Origin: Sphingobium jiangsuense
GTDB lineage: Bacteria > Pseudomonadota > Alphaproteobacteria > Sphingomonadales > Sphingomonadaceae
DNA length: 64,000 nt
Direction: 5' to 3'
Assembly: GCF_014196495.1 (NCBI RefSeq)
Contig: NZ_JACIDT010000004.1
Coordinates: 248,001 to 312,000, forward strand
Below the pieces are notes generated by a model that did not search any database, had not been told where the DNA came from, and saw nothing but the letters and a program-made list of their open reading frames with translations. Positions 27,087 to 35,846 of this stretch are shown here, in pieces; position 1 is the first letter of the stretch, and each line of letters opens with the position of its first letter. The translations under genes and the position numbers were made by a program.

Positions 27087-28157
27087 TCAGGGCAGCAGCC
27101 CGCGCAGGTCATGGTCCAGCGCCGCCTGCGAAAAGCGCGCGGCATAGGCGGTGTTGACCGCCTCGGTCTGGAACCGCACCTCGTTGGTCAGGAAGATGAA
27201 CAGTCCCCAGAGGATCGAGCGGCGATAGTCGAGCCACGCCGCCTCCGGGTCGAGGCGCGGCCCGCCCTCGCGCTCCAGCGCCTTGAGATAGAGGGCGAGC
27301 AGATCGCGCTCCCACCCCGCCCGGTCGGCCAGATCGGCGGCGCCGACGATATGATAGGACAGTTCGTGATGCCAAGCGGTGCGGGCGACCTGCGCGTCGA
27401 AGAAGCCCGGCGTGCCGTCCTCCGCTATGTAGAGATTGCCCAGATGGGTGTCGCCATGGATCAGGCATTTGGGCTGGCGGCTCTGGATGTCGCCGATCCG
27501 CATCAGCGCGCGCTCCATCCATTCGCGGTCGTGCAGGCGGACCGAAACCGCCGCCCCGCGCGGCTGCGCCATGTAGTGATCCCACACGTCCGCCACCAGA
27601 TAGCGGCGCATATAGTCCAGCCCCCAGCCGTCGAAGCGGCTCGCTATGTCGGCCCAGCGTCCGCCCGGCGCGAAATGCGGGGATTCCCACGTCGCCGCAT
27701 GATAGGCCGCCATCACCTCCACGCGACGGGCGATCTGCGCATAGCTTTGCGGCTTCAGCGCGTCGCAGAAAATGACGCCGGGCCGCCGCAGGTCCTCCAT
27801 GATGACGATCGCCTGATGGGAGGAAGGATCGGCCGCCGCGAAATGGCAGCGCGGCGAGGGCATGGGAATGAGCGGCTGGATATCGGCATAGAACCGCGCC
27901 TCGTTCGCATACATGGCGGCCATGGACGGGCTGTGCTCCTCGAAGCCGCCCTTGACGATCACCGTCCCGCCCAGCCGCTCCGCGCCCGGCCCCTCGGCCG
28001 AGAGCCGCACCCGGATTTTCGTCGAGGTGCCGAGCATCACGTCGGTAATCTCGGCGCGCGTCACCGACACGCCGGGCAGGGTCTGTTGCAAGGCATGCGT
28101 CAGCCAGGGCGCGGTGATCTCCTCCGGCGTCAACGGCAGCGGAAGAGCCTCGCTCAT
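27087..28157 (-). CDS. APH-fold phosphotransferase (ecdysteroid/aminoglycoside-kinase-like)
   Basis: 356 residues. Protein-kinase-like fold: Lys69 (VIVKGG) and Glu86 (NEARFY) for ATP, the Brenner motif LIHGDTHLGN with Asp236 and Asn241, and the metal-binding Asp254 in GFFDAQ. The acceptor is a small molecule, probably a hydroxyl group on the catabolic substrate, by analogy with APH-type kinases in ACAD10/11-linked hydroxyacyl-CoA degradation. Overlaps the DUF1214-like gene by four bases, so translation is coupled. Last gene of the 33097-27087 cluster. Confidence 0.85.
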   Translation of the reverse strand: MSEALPLPLTPEEITAPWLTHALQQTLPGVSVTRAEITDVMLGTSTKIRVRLSAEGPGAERLGGTVIVKGGFEEHSPSMAAMYANEARFYADIQPLIPMPSPRCHFAAADPSSHQAIVIMEDLRRPGVIFCDALKPQSYAQIARRVEVMAAYHAATWESPHFAPGGRWADIASRFDGWGLDYMRRYLVADVWDHYMAQPRGAAVSVRLHDREWMERALMRIGDIQSRQPKCLIHGDTHLGNLYIAEDGTPGFFDAQVARTAWHHELSYHIVGAADLADRAGWERDLLALYLKALEREGGPRLDPEAAWLDYRRSILWGLFIFLTNEVRFQTEAVNTAYAARFSQAALDHDLRGLLP

Positions 28158-29392
28158 TCCGTCACCCGCCGCCGCCAGGCCGCGCGGCGCGCCTCGATCT
28201 GGGCCGCGCGCTCGTCCGGGGTCAGGCGCGGGACCGTGGCGGGCAGGATGCGGTCGATATCGGCAAGCGGCACGATCGTCATTTCATGGGCGGGGCCCGG
28301 CCCGTTCTCCGGCAGCCCCTGCCAGCGGATCATCGGCAGCAGGTCGCGAAAGCCGCCGGTCTGCACCCAGTTGGCGACGCCGGGGTCCTGCGCGGAAACC
28401 ACCATCGTCACGCGGTCGCCTTGCTCCACCGCCGCCTGCGCGAAGCTGAGGCCGGACTGGATCTCGTGCGCGTCGATGGAGCGGTACCACCACATCGCCA
28501 GTTGCAGGCTGCAATAGGCCGCACCCGCCCGCGCGAAGCGAAAGACCGCCGCCTGGTCGTCCTCCAGATGAAGCCGCCCGATGCCGCTCGCCTGCGTCAC
28601 CAGCCCGCCGACGCCGCCGACCTTCATCGGCGGCGCCATGCTGTTGACGGCATGGCCCATGGACAGGCGGAAGAACCAGTAATAGAGCGGCACCTCCTCC
28701 CGCGCGCGGCGCATCGCCTCGGCCAGCCGCTGCTCAAGATCCAGCGCCGCCGCGCCGTCGCCGTCCAGCCGCTCGATCGACAGGAAGAGCGGCGTTTCCC
28801 GCGCCCAGTCCATCATGCTGTCGCGCACGAAGAGGAACTTCACGCGCGGATTGGTGGTCATGTGATTGGGGCGGTCGTCGGCGGGCGTGTCGTCGATGGT
28901 GATGACGAAGCCGCCTTCCTCGTCCACCGCGATGCCGGGCAGCTCCAGCGTCTGCGCCGTCATCGACGTGCCCCAATTCTCGACCAGCGTGAACGAGACA
29001 TGCGCGGGCGCGGCCTCCGGCAGCCGCCCGGTCACGCGATAGCGGCTGCCATGGCGGATGCCTGCGAGGCGATAGCAATTGTCGGGATTGTCCGCCCCCA
29101 TGCGCGCGTCGGGCACGTCCGCCCCGCGCCAGCGATAGGCGGGCATGAAGTTGCGCACGAAGCGGGGGCGGAAGGGGTCCGCAACCGCCGCCTTGAACAG
29201 ATAATTGGCGATCCACCCGTCCATCGCCGCATCGAAATGCGGCTCCATCTGCGGGGGCACGTCGACGCCATGGCCGACGCGCCAGAGCTGCGCGCAATGG
29301 GCGCGGGCGGCGCGCGCCTCGGCGGTGTCCCACATCGCGCGGACCTCCTCCTCGGCCCGGAACTGGTCGTCGTTGGCGATGGGATTGGTCAT
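28154..29392 (-). CDS. Conserved hypothetical protein, DUF1214-like
   Basis: 412 residues, no signal peptide and no clear membrane helix. The middle part (NPDNCYRLAGIRHGSRYRVT, FTLVENWGTS, then FVRDSMMDWARETPLFLSIE) resembles the beta-sandwich DUF1214 family, whose function is unknown. The C-terminal third (GIGRLHLEDDQAAVFRFARA, AMWWYRSIDA) may be a second domain. Placed between a sulfotransferase and a kinase with tight spacing, so it probably acts on the same intermediate. Confidence 0.65.
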   Translation of the reverse strand: MTNPIANDDQFRAEEEVRAMWDTAEARAARAHCAQLWRVGHGVDVPPQMEPHFDAAMDGWIANYLFKAAVADPFRPRFVRNFMPAYRWRGADVPDARMGADNPDNCYRLAGIRHGSRYRVTGRLPEAAPAHVSFTLVENWGTSMTAQTLELPGIAVDEEGGFVITIDDTPADDRPNHMTTNPRVKFLFVRDSMMDWARETPLFLSIERLDGDGAAALDLEQRLAEAMRRAREEVPLYYWFFRLSMGHAVNSMAPPMKVGGVGGLVTQASGIGRLHLEDDQAAVFRFARAGAAYCSLQLAMWWYRSIDAHEIQSGLSFAQAAVEQGDRVTMVVSAQDPGVANWVQTGGFRDLLPMIRWQGLPENGPGPAHEMTIVPLADIDRILPATVPRLTPDERAAQIEARRAAWRRRVTE

Positions 29393-29417
29393 GATCCGCC
29401 TCCTTCTTGCGCAGCTG

Positions 29418-30626
29418 TCAGGCGAAACGGCCGAGCCGGAACCGGCGGCTATAGCCTTCGAACGCCGTCTCGATCATCTCGCGCGTCAGGCCGAACGGCT
29501 CCATCGCATAATCGTAGCGGCCGTAGCGGTTGGAGGCGTTGGCCGGGTCGGCGAGCCAGCCGCGCATCCGCTCCTCGAACGCCGGGGAAACCTCCATGCC
29601 CCAATGGCCGTAGGCACGGCGGATGACGGCGACGGGATCGCGGGTCAGGTCGCGGAAATCGACATGCACGATGCGGGGATCGTCGACCAGCGGATTGGCC
29701 ATCGCCTGCGCCACCGAATCGGCGATGCTGCGCACGAAGGCCGGGCCGAGCGCGCGGAAATCCATCTGCCAGTTGGTGATGCCGCCATAGAGCACCGCGG
29801 TGATCGCCAGCGTCGACGGGTGCACCTCCACCGGGTCGCGATGCGGCCAGATGCACAGCGCGTCGGGATAGGCTTCGAACAGCGCGTCGAGCGCGAACTG
29901 GCTGTAGGTGCCCTTCACCACCCAGTGCGCGGCGGGCTGGTTCCATTGCAGATGTTGCAGGAACTGGCGGTGAAAGGCATAGGCCTCCGCGATGTTGTCG
30001 GCATCCAGCAGCATCGCCAGCGCGGGCACATGATAGAGCAGCGAGGGATAGGCGTTGTGGAAATCGAGGGTGAATATCTCCTCATCCTCGATCGGGCAAA
30101 GGCCGCGCTTGTCCCAATAGGGATGCAGCGTCAGCAGGCCGGGTGCGATGCGCAGCATCTCGTCCAGATCCCTGCCCGTCTGCTCGATCCGCTCGGCGGT
30201 CACCGGCACCTCGCCCGGCGGCGGGCTGGGGGAGTGGCTGTGCCACCAGAGCGGCGCGCGGGCCGCCGGGTCCTCGGCCAGCAGCGAGTGGATGAGCGTG
30301 GTGCCGGTGCGGGCGAAACCGACGACGAAGATCGGCCGCTCGATCCTCTCCTCCACGATGGCGGGCAGGCGCTTGCGGTCGGCGGCGAGGCGCAGGCGCG
30401 TCGCCAGCAGCTTGCGCAGTTGCAGCTCGATCGCGTGCCGCCGCGCCTCCTCCATCGGCGGCTGCTCGTTCAGCCAGCCGACGAAGCGGCGCACCCGCCC
30501 TGCAAGCCCGCTTTCGACCGGATCGAAATGACCGGCGATCATCTGCGCGCTGTTCATCAGCGCCTCGGCGCTGACGGCCGGGGGCCTGTCTTGGTCGAAC
30601 GCTATTCCGGCGGATCGGCTGCGCAT
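29418..30626 (-). CDS. Sulfotransferase family protein
   Basis: 402 residues. The 5'-phosphosulfate loop of PAPS-dependent sulfotransferases is at about 99-113 (IFVVGFARTGTTLIH), and the 3'-phosphate region reads CIWPHRDPVEVHPS. A helical N-terminal domain of about 95 residues precedes it. Would transfer sulfate to a hydroxyl group, though bacterial members of this family are poorly characterised and some may have other roles. Start at MRSRSAGIAF after GGGAGAGGG. A second member of the family is at the right edge (63485). Confidence 0.82.
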   Translation of the reverse strand: MRSRSAGIAFDQDRPPAVSAEALMNSAQMIAGHFDPVESGLAGRVRRFVGWLNEQPPMEEARRHAIELQLRKLLATRLRLAADRKRLPAIVEERIERPIFVVGFARTGTTLIHSLLAEDPAARAPLWWHSHSPSPPPGEVPVTAERIEQTGRDLDEMLRIAPGLLTLHPYWDKRGLCPIEDEEIFTLDFHNAYPSLLYHVPALAMLLDADNIAEAYAFHRQFLQHLQWNQPAAHWVVKGTYSQFALDALFEAYPDALCIWPHRDPVEVHPSTLAITAVLYGGITNWQMDFRALGPAFVRSIADSVAQAMANPLVDDPRIVHVDFRDLTRDPVAVIRRAYGHWGMEVSPAFEERMRGWLADPANASNRYGRYDYAMEPFGLTREMIETAFEGYSRRFRLGRFA

Positions 30627-30635
30627 GAACCCTCT

Positions 30636-30666
30636 CCCATATGCTTTGTCCTCCAAGTCATATGGG
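30636..30666. promoter_or_regulatory. Inverted repeat CCCATATG / CATATGGG over the sulfotransferase start region
   Basis: Perfect 8-base arms (30636-30643 and 30659-30666) separated by 15 bases. The right arm overlaps the putative -10 element, the left arm overlaps the ribosome site. Placement suits a repressor site. Confidence 0.45.
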
Positions 30667-30684
30667 CGGGCACCCCCGCGTCAA
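30657..30684 (-). promoter_or_regulatory. Putative promoter of the sulfotransferase gene
   Basis: On the minus strand TTGACG (30684-30679), 16 bases, TATGAC (30662-30657), about 24 bases of leader before ATG 30626. A loose match to the regulon dyad (TATC-N8-GATC) lies upstream at 30710-30725. Confidence 0.45.
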
Positions 30685-30709
30685 TTTCGCATCAATTCTG
30701 GCGGTTTCA

Positions 30710-30725
30710 TATCATATAGACGATC
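30710..30725. promoter_or_regulatory. Degenerate regulon dyad (TATCA-N6-CGATC)
   Basis: TATCATATAGACGATC keeps the inner ATC-N8-GAT but loses the outer base on both sides. It is 83 bases before the sulfotransferase start, the same range as the perfect copies. Confidence 0.3.
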
Positions 30726-30749
30726 ATTGAGGCCCGTTCCGCCCCGGTT

Positions 30750-31877
30750 TCAGGCAAAGATATGGTCGCCCAGCCGCCCGACATGCAGGGTCAGGTCGCC
30801 ATATTGCTTTTCCAGCGTCAGCAGGCGGCGGAAATAATGGCTGATCGCATATTCGTCGGTCAGGCCGTAGCCGCCATGCACCTGAATGCCGTTGCGCGAC
30901 ACCAGCTGCCCCGCCTCGCCGATCACCAGACGCGCGGCGGAAAGAGCGGCGGCGCGCTCGGCCTCCGGCCGGTCGGCATTGGCCAGCGCATGATAGAGCA
31001 TCGAGCGCGCTTGATGGGCGGCGACGAACATATCCGCCAATATATGCTGGATCGCCTGGAAGGAACCGATCGCCGCGCCGAACTGCTTGCGCTCCTGCAC
31101 ATAGGTGCCGCAGATCCGGTTCGCCGCCTCCATCGCGCCCACCGCCTGCGCCATCAGCGCGATCGACGCCCGGTCGATCGCCTCGCCCAGCAGTTGCGCG
31201 CCGCGAGGCCCCCGCGCCAGCAGCGCCGAGGCGGGCAGGCGGACATGCTTCAGCCGGATATCGGCGGCGCGGGTGCCGTCGATCAGCGGATAGGCTTCCA
31301 GCGCCACGCCTTCCGCCTCGACCGGAACGAGGAACAGGCCCAGCCCCTCCTCGCCCTCGATCCGGGCGGAGACGATCAGCCGCGCCGCGCCCGGCGCATC
31401 GAGCGCGAGCAGCTTCGCCCCGTCGAGGATGAAGCCGTCGCCCGCCGGGCGCGCATGCGTCGCGCCGACCTCCAGCGCCAGCGGATCGGCGCCGTCTTCC
31501 TGATGCGCCAGCGCGATCCGCAGCGATCCGTCCGCGATCCCGCCCAGCGCCTCGTCCGCCGCCGCCCGGTCGTCGGCCTGCCCCAATATATGGGCGGCCA
31601 GCACCACGCTGCTGGCATAGGGCTCGGTCGCCAGCGCCTTGCCCAGCACGATGTTGAGCAGCGCCACATCCTCGATCGTGCCGCCCAGGCCGCCCACTTC
31701 CTCCGGAACGGGCAACGCCAGCCAGCCCAGCTCGGCGAATTGCGCCCAGCGCGCTTCATCGAAGCCGAAGGGCCGGTGCCGCTGCTCCCGCCAATATTCG
31801 ACGCCGGACATATCCGACAGCAAGCGTTCCGCGCTGTCGAGCAGCATCGTCTGAATATCGGATTTTGCGAAATCCAT
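30750..31877 (-). CDS. Acyl-CoA dehydrogenase, smaller subunit of a second heteromeric pair
   Basis: 375 residues. Acyl-CoA dehydrogenase fold (MDFAKSDIQTMLLDSAERLL; C-terminal GIQVHGGYGLTDEYAISHYF). The flavin-loop region reads LAHQEDGADPLALEV instead of TEPGAGSD, as in the smaller subunit at 18412. Starts 17 bases after the larger subunit's stop, the same spacing as in the other pair. Probably forms an alpha2beta2 enzyme with the product of 31895. Confidence 0.88.
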   Translation of the reverse strand: MDFAKSDIQTMLLDSAERLLSDMSGVEYWREQRHRPFGFDEARWAQFAELGWLALPVPEEVGGLGGTIEDVALLNIVLGKALATEPYASSVVLAAHILGQADDRAAADEALGGIADGSLRIALAHQEDGADPLALEVGATHARPAGDGFILDGAKLLALDAPGAARLIVSARIEGEEGLGLFLVPVEAEGVALEAYPLIDGTRAADIRLKHVRLPASALLARGPRGAQLLGEAIDRASIALMAQAVGAMEAANRICGTYVQERKQFGAAIGSFQAIQHILADMFVAAHQARSMLYHALANADRPEAERAAALSAARLVIGEAGQLVSRNGIQVHGGYGLTDEYAISHYFRRLLTLEKQYGDLTLHVGRLGDHIFA

Positions 31878-31894
31878 GAAAGTTCAGCTCCGTT

Positions 31895-33097
31895 TCAAAG
31901 CCCGAAGGCGAGCCTGGCGAGAATATTCTTCTGCACCTGCTTGGTGCCGCCGTAGATGGTCGCCGCGCGCGTGATCAGCGCGACGGTGGTGCGGCCGGGG
32001 ACATAATCGGGCCACGCCTCGTCCGGCGCGGGCGGCGGCGTCGGGGCGACGTCGAAATAGCGCGCGCCCTTGAGGCCAAGCAGGTCGACCTGCAACATCG
32101 TCACCTCCTGCTGCAATTCCGATCCCCTGATCTTCAGCACCGATGCGGCGGCGGCCTCCGGCGTTTCCAACTCCTCATGCGCGAGCACGCGCAGCACCGA
32201 CCATTCGAGCGCCAGCAGGTCCGCCTCCAGCCGGGCGAAGCGCGCGCGGATCGCCGGATCGGCGCTCAGCGGGCGGCCGTTGCGCCGCTCGCCCCGCGCG
32301 ATATCCTTGGCGCGCGCCAGCTCCCGCTTGCTCCAGTAGATGAAGCTCGACGTCGTGCGCTCATGCTCCAGCAGGAACTTGGCGTAGGTCCAGCCCATGC
32401 CCGGCTCGCCGATCAGCTGGTCGGCGGGCACCTCGACATTGTCGAGGAACACCTCGCACAAATGGGCCTCGCCGTTGATCTGCGGAATCTGGCGCACGGT
32501 GACGCCGGGCGTGTCCATCCTGATGATCAGGAAGGAGATGCCGCGCTGCGGCTTCACCGTCTTGTCGGTGCGGACGAGGAAGAAACCCCAGTCGGCATGC
32601 GCCGCGCCGCTGGTCCAGATCTTCTGGCCGTTGACGACATATTTGTCGCCCACCAGCTCGGCCGAGGTGCGCAGCGAGGCGAGGTCCGACCCGGAGCCCG
32701 GCTCGGAAAAGCCCTGCGCCCACATCGTCTGCCCCTCGCGGATCATCGGCAGGAAGCGCTCGCGCAGATAGGGCGAGCCATAGCTGTAGATCACCGGCCC
32801 CAGCATATGGGTGCCGCCCCAGTCGAATTCCGGCGCGTCGGCGGCGTAGAGCTCCTCATTGAAGATGAACAACTGCATCGGCGTCCAGCCGCACCCGCCG
32901 AACTCCACCGGCCAGTGGGGAACGGCGCGTCCATGTTCGTTGAGGATGCGCATCCAGCGCAGCTGGTCGGTCACATCGGCGTTGTTCGCCACCTTCCGGC
33001 GTTGCCGCTCCCGCATGTCGGGGGGCAGCACGTCGTTGATGAAGCCCCGGATTTCCTGCCGGAAATTCTCCAGTTCGGGGTCGAGACGCAATTCCAT
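31895..33097 (-). CDS. Acyl-CoA dehydrogenase, larger subunit of a second heteromeric pair
   Basis: 400 residues, the same length as the larger subunit at 19563. GFSEPGSGSDLASLRT flavin loop, WTSGAAHADWGFFLVR, and C-terminal IYGGTKQVQKNILARLAFGL (Lys-Gln-Val where the first pair has Asn-Glu-Ile). Start at MELRLDPELENF with GGAGCGGAT upstream. Divergent from the SDR at 33258, with regulon site 5 in between. Confidence 0.9.
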   Translation of the reverse strand: MELRLDPELENFRQEIRGFINDVLPPDMRERQRRKVANNADVTDQLRWMRILNEHGRAVPHWPVEFGGCGWTPMQLFIFNEELYAADAPEFDWGGTHMLGPVIYSYGSPYLRERFLPMIREGQTMWAQGFSEPGSGSDLASLRTSAELVGDKYVVNGQKIWTSGAAHADWGFFLVRTDKTVKPQRGISFLIIRMDTPGVTVRQIPQINGEAHLCEVFLDNVEVPADQLIGEPGMGWTYAKFLLEHERTTSSFIYWSKRELARAKDIARGERRNGRPLSADPAIRARFARLEADLLALEWSVLRVLAHEELETPEAAAASVLKIRGSELQQEVTMLQVDLLGLKGARYFDVAPTPPPAPDEAWPDYVPGRTTVALITRAATIYGGTKQVQKNILARLAFGL

Positions 33098-33191
33098 CGG
33101 ATCCGCTCCGGTTGTTATGCCTGCTTTGCGCAGGGGGACAGCTCCCCCCATGACTCCCGGAAGGAAGCGGCGCAAGAAGATCGCCCCATTC

Positions 33192-33207
33192 CATCATCAA
33201 TGCGATG
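33192..33207. promoter_or_regulatory. CATCA-N6-CGATG dyad (regulon site 5)
   Basis: CATCATCAATGCGATG, extended by one pair to CCATC...GATGG. It lies between the divergent acyl-CoA dehydrogenase (94 bases) and SDR (50 bases) starts, 15 bases upstream of the TTGACA at 33223. Confidence 0.7.
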
Positions 33208-33222
33208 GCTTGCCCACGCCTT

Positions 33223-33250
33223 TTGACAAGAGTGGCAGGGATGATAGCCC
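33223..33250 (+). promoter_or_regulatory. Putative promoter giving a leaderless SDR transcript
   Basis: TTGACA (33223-33228), 16 bases, TAGCCC (33245-33250). The ATG of the SDR follows seven bases later with no ribosome site, so transcription may start at or next to the ATG. Confidence 0.5.
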
Positions 33251-33257
33251 TCGGTCC

Positions 33258-34028
33258 ATGTCTCCCCAGCCGCAAGCCGCCGACAGCCTCATCTGGATTT
33301 CCGGCGCGACCGAGGGCATCGGCCTCGGCCTGTCGCGCACCGTGCCCTATGATCGGGCGCGGATCGTCAACCTGTCCCGGCGGCGACACCCGGAGCTGGA
33401 AAGCCATTATCTCGATCTGGCCGACCACCGCAGCCTGACGGCCGTGGCGGAGCATTTCCTGCGCGAGCTGGCCGCCTTTCGCGGGCAGCGGGCGATCTTC
33501 ATCCAGAATGCGCATTTGCGCGGGATGACCGGCTTCGCCGCCGAAACCGGTGCGGAGGACGTCGCCCGCGACATCGCCGCCAATGTCGCCGCGCCGCTCC
33601 TGCTGGGCGACGCTTTCCTGCGCGCGGTCGTGGAAAGCGGCTACAGGGGCGAGGCCGGGCTGGTGATGATGTCGTCGGCGGCGGCCCGTTCGCCCTATGA
33701 GGGCCAGTCCATCTATTGCGCGGGCAAGGCGGCGCTCGAAATGTGGGTGCGCGTCGTGCGGCGGGAGAATGAGCGGCGCGGCCGGTCCCATATCTGGGTG
33801 ACGGCGGTGCGGCCCGGCTTCGTCGACACCGGGCTGACCCGCCATGTCGCCGCGATGGCGGACCGCGACTATCCGGTCGCCTCCACGCTGCGCGCGCAGC
33901 TGGTGGCAGGCGGACAGGCGATGGACGCGGACAGCGCCGCGCGGCAGATCTGGGCCGCGCTGCCCGCCCGGCAATCGCTGCTGCTGTTCGGCGAGCAGGT
34001 TCAGGTCGAGCAGCCCGGCGGCGGCTGA
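33258..34028 (+). CDS. SDR family oxidoreductase, divergent
   Basis: 256 residues. The glycine loop reads SGATEGIG (15-22), the NNAG position is QNAH (83-86), and the catalytic pair Tyr153/Lys157 (YCAGK) is intact. Resembles the benzil-reductase/YueD-like subgroup more than the classical SDRs around it. No ribosome site precedes the ATG at 33258, consistent with a leaderless message. Single gene, convergent with the GMC oxidoreductase. Confidence 0.8.
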   Translation: MSPQPQAADSLIWISGATEGIGLGLSRTVPYDRARIVNLSRRRHPELESHYLDLADHRSLTAVAEHFLRELAAFRGQRAIFIQNAHLRGMTGFAAETGAEDVARDIAANVAAPLLLGDAFLRAVVESGYRGEAGLVMMSSAAARSPYEGQSIYCAGKAALEMWVRVVRRENERRGRSHIWVTAVRPGFVDTGLTRHVAAMADRDYPVASTLRAQLVAGGQAMDADSAARQIWAALPARQSLLLFGEQVQVEQPGGG

Positions 34029-34062
34029 TCCCGGCTGGCTGATCCCGGCCGCGCCGTACCTT

Positions 34063-35748
34063 TCAGCGCGCGTCGGCCAGCACCATGTCAGCGCCTTTTT
34101 CCGCGATCATCATCGTCGCCGCATTGGTGTTGCCGGAAACGACATCGGGCATGACCGAGGCGTCGATGACGCGCAGGCCGGTTACGCCGTTCACCTTCAG
34201 CTCGGCGGAGAGCACCGCGTCCGGCGCCGTGCCCATCGCGCAGGTGCTGGTCTGGTGATAGCCGGTCGATCCGGCCGCGCGCGCGAAGGCGAGCAGCGCC
34301 TCGTCGCTTTCCAGCGCCGCGCCGGGCGTCAGCTCATGGTCGTAATAGGGCGCGAGGGCCGGGCTTTGCAGCACCCGCCGCGCCCAGCGCAGGCTCGCCA
34401 CCTGCGCCCGCTGGTCCGCCTCGGCCGAGAGGAAATTGGGCCGGATGGCGGGCGGCTGGCGGAAATCGGCCGAGCGGATGTGGATGGAGCCCCTGGATTG
34501 CGGCCGCATCACATAGCCGCCCACGGTGATGCCGGGCTCGCTTTCCATCGTCATCGCGCCATTTTTCGCCAGCGCCTCGAAATCGACCGTGGCCGGGCTG
34601 GCAAAGAACTGGATATCCGGCAGGTCGAGCGCCGGGTCGGATTTCAGAAACGCGGTGAGGTTGGACCCGCCGAGCGCGAGCAGGCCGGAGCGGGTGAAGG
34701 CGAAGCGCAGCATCTGGCCGACAAGGCGCAGGCCGCGCGACATTTCGTTGAAGCCGGGCGAGCCGGGCTTCATGCGCGCCCGCACCATCGCGGCATAATG
34801 ATCCTGGAGGTTTTCGCCCACGCGCGGCGAATCGGCGACCACCTCCAGCCCCAGCGCGCGCAGCCTCTCGGCATCGCCGATGCCCGACAGTTCGAGCAGC
34901 TGCGGCGAGTTGATCGCCCCGCCCGCGAGGATGACCTCGCCCCGCGCGAGGATGCGCCGCCGCGTGCCGCCGCGATAATAGTCGACGCCGACCGCCCTTG
35001 TGCCGTCGAAGACGATGCGCGCGGCGTGCGCGCCCGTCACCACCCGCAGATTGGGGCGGGACATGGCCGGGTGCAGATAGGCGACGGAGGCCGACACCCG
35101 CAGGCCGCGATAGGCATTGAGCCGCACGCGCGCCACCCCTTCCCGCGTGGTGCCGTTGAGGTCGGTGGCGACCGGCGCCCCGGCTTCCTCGAAGGCGCGG
35201 GTCATCACGTCCAGCATCGGATGGCGCATCGGAATGTCGCTGATGTACAGCAGCGCGTCGCTGTCGCCGGAGGCGATATCCTCGCCATGCTGCCGCTCGA
35301 TCCGGCGGAAATAGCGCTCCGCCTCGTCCCAGCCCCAGCCGGTCAGGCCGCGTTGCCGCCAGCCTTCATAATCTTCCGGCAGGCCGCGCACCCACAGCAT
35401 GCCGTTGATCGAGGAGGAACCGCCCAGCACCTTGCCGCGCGGGAAGAAATGCTGCCGCCCGTCGCTGCCCGGATCGGGCTCGGTCACGTAGTTCCAGTTG
35501 ACCCTGGGGTCCTTCAGCATCTTGGTGAAGCCCGCCGGCACATGGATGTTGAGCGCGCTCAACATCCGGGCCGGGTTGAGGAGGTGGCGGCTGGGCCGGT
35601 CGTCCTCGCCCGCTTCCAGCAACACGACCCTGTGCCGTCCGCCCGCGCTCAGCCGATTGGCCAGCACGCATCCGGCGGAGCCCGCGCCCACGATCACATA
35701 ATCGGCCTCCTCGGCCGATGCGGCACCGGATTGCAGGCTCTGGTTCAT
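34063..35748 (-). CDS. GMC-family flavoprotein oxidoreductase (choline/alcohol dehydrogenase-like)
   Basis: 561 residues. FAD-binding YVIVGAGSAGCVLANRLSAG, GMC signature GKVLGGSSSINGMLWVRG, second signature region GAINSPQLLELSGIG, and active-site His in TGYHQTSTCAMGT; ends in NTNAATMMIAEKGADMV. Oxidises a primary or secondary alcohol using FAD. Start at MNQSLQSG after AGAGAGGA; the frame extends upstream into the intergenic dyad. Single gene, divergent from the SDR-led operon at 35931. Confidence 0.91.
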   Translation of the reverse strand: MNQSLQSGAASAEEADYVIVGAGSAGCVLANRLSAGGRHRVVLLEAGEDDRPSRHLLNPARMLSALNIHVPAGFTKMLKDPRVNWNYVTEPDPGSDGRQHFFPRGKVLGGSSSINGMLWVRGLPEDYEGWRQRGLTGWGWDEAERYFRRIERQHGEDIASGDSDALLYISDIPMRHPMLDVMTRAFEEAGAPVATDLNGTTREGVARVRLNAYRGLRVSASVAYLHPAMSRPNLRVVTGAHAARIVFDGTRAVGVDYYRGGTRRRILARGEVILAGGAINSPQLLELSGIGDAERLRALGLEVVADSPRVGENLQDHYAAMVRARMKPGSPGFNEMSRGLRLVGQMLRFAFTRSGLLALGGSNLTAFLKSDPALDLPDIQFFASPATVDFEALAKNGAMTMESEPGITVGGYVMRPQSRGSIHIRSADFRQPPAIRPNFLSAEADQRAQVASLRWARRVLQSPALAPYYDHELTPGAALESDEALLAFARAAGSTGYHQTSTCAMGTAPDAVLSAELKVNGVTGLRVIDASVMPDVVSGNTNAATMMIAEKGADMVLADAR

Positions 35749-35830
35749 CTCACATCCTCTCTTTCGATCCCTGCCCTTTTGTTGCCCGGTCCGGGGCGAG
35801 GACAACGGCTTTTTCGCCCGCCGCGCCGAT

Positions 35831-35846
35831 CATCACTCTTATGATG
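35831..35846. promoter_or_regulatory. Perfect CATCA-N6-TGATG dyad (regulon site 6)
   Basis: CATCACTCTTATGATG, perfect 5-6-5. It sits almost exactly midway between the divergent starts at 35748 (82 bases) and 35931 (84 bases), so one site could serve both genes. A -10-like TAAAAT is at 35901-35906 on the plus side. Confidence 0.75.

Noticed and set aside
30750-31877. The smaller acyl-CoA dehydrogenase partners as decayed pseudogenes because they lack the flavin loop
   Set aside because: Both are full length with intact frames and start sites, and the same feature is seen in both pairs, which fits a conserved heteromeric design better than decay.
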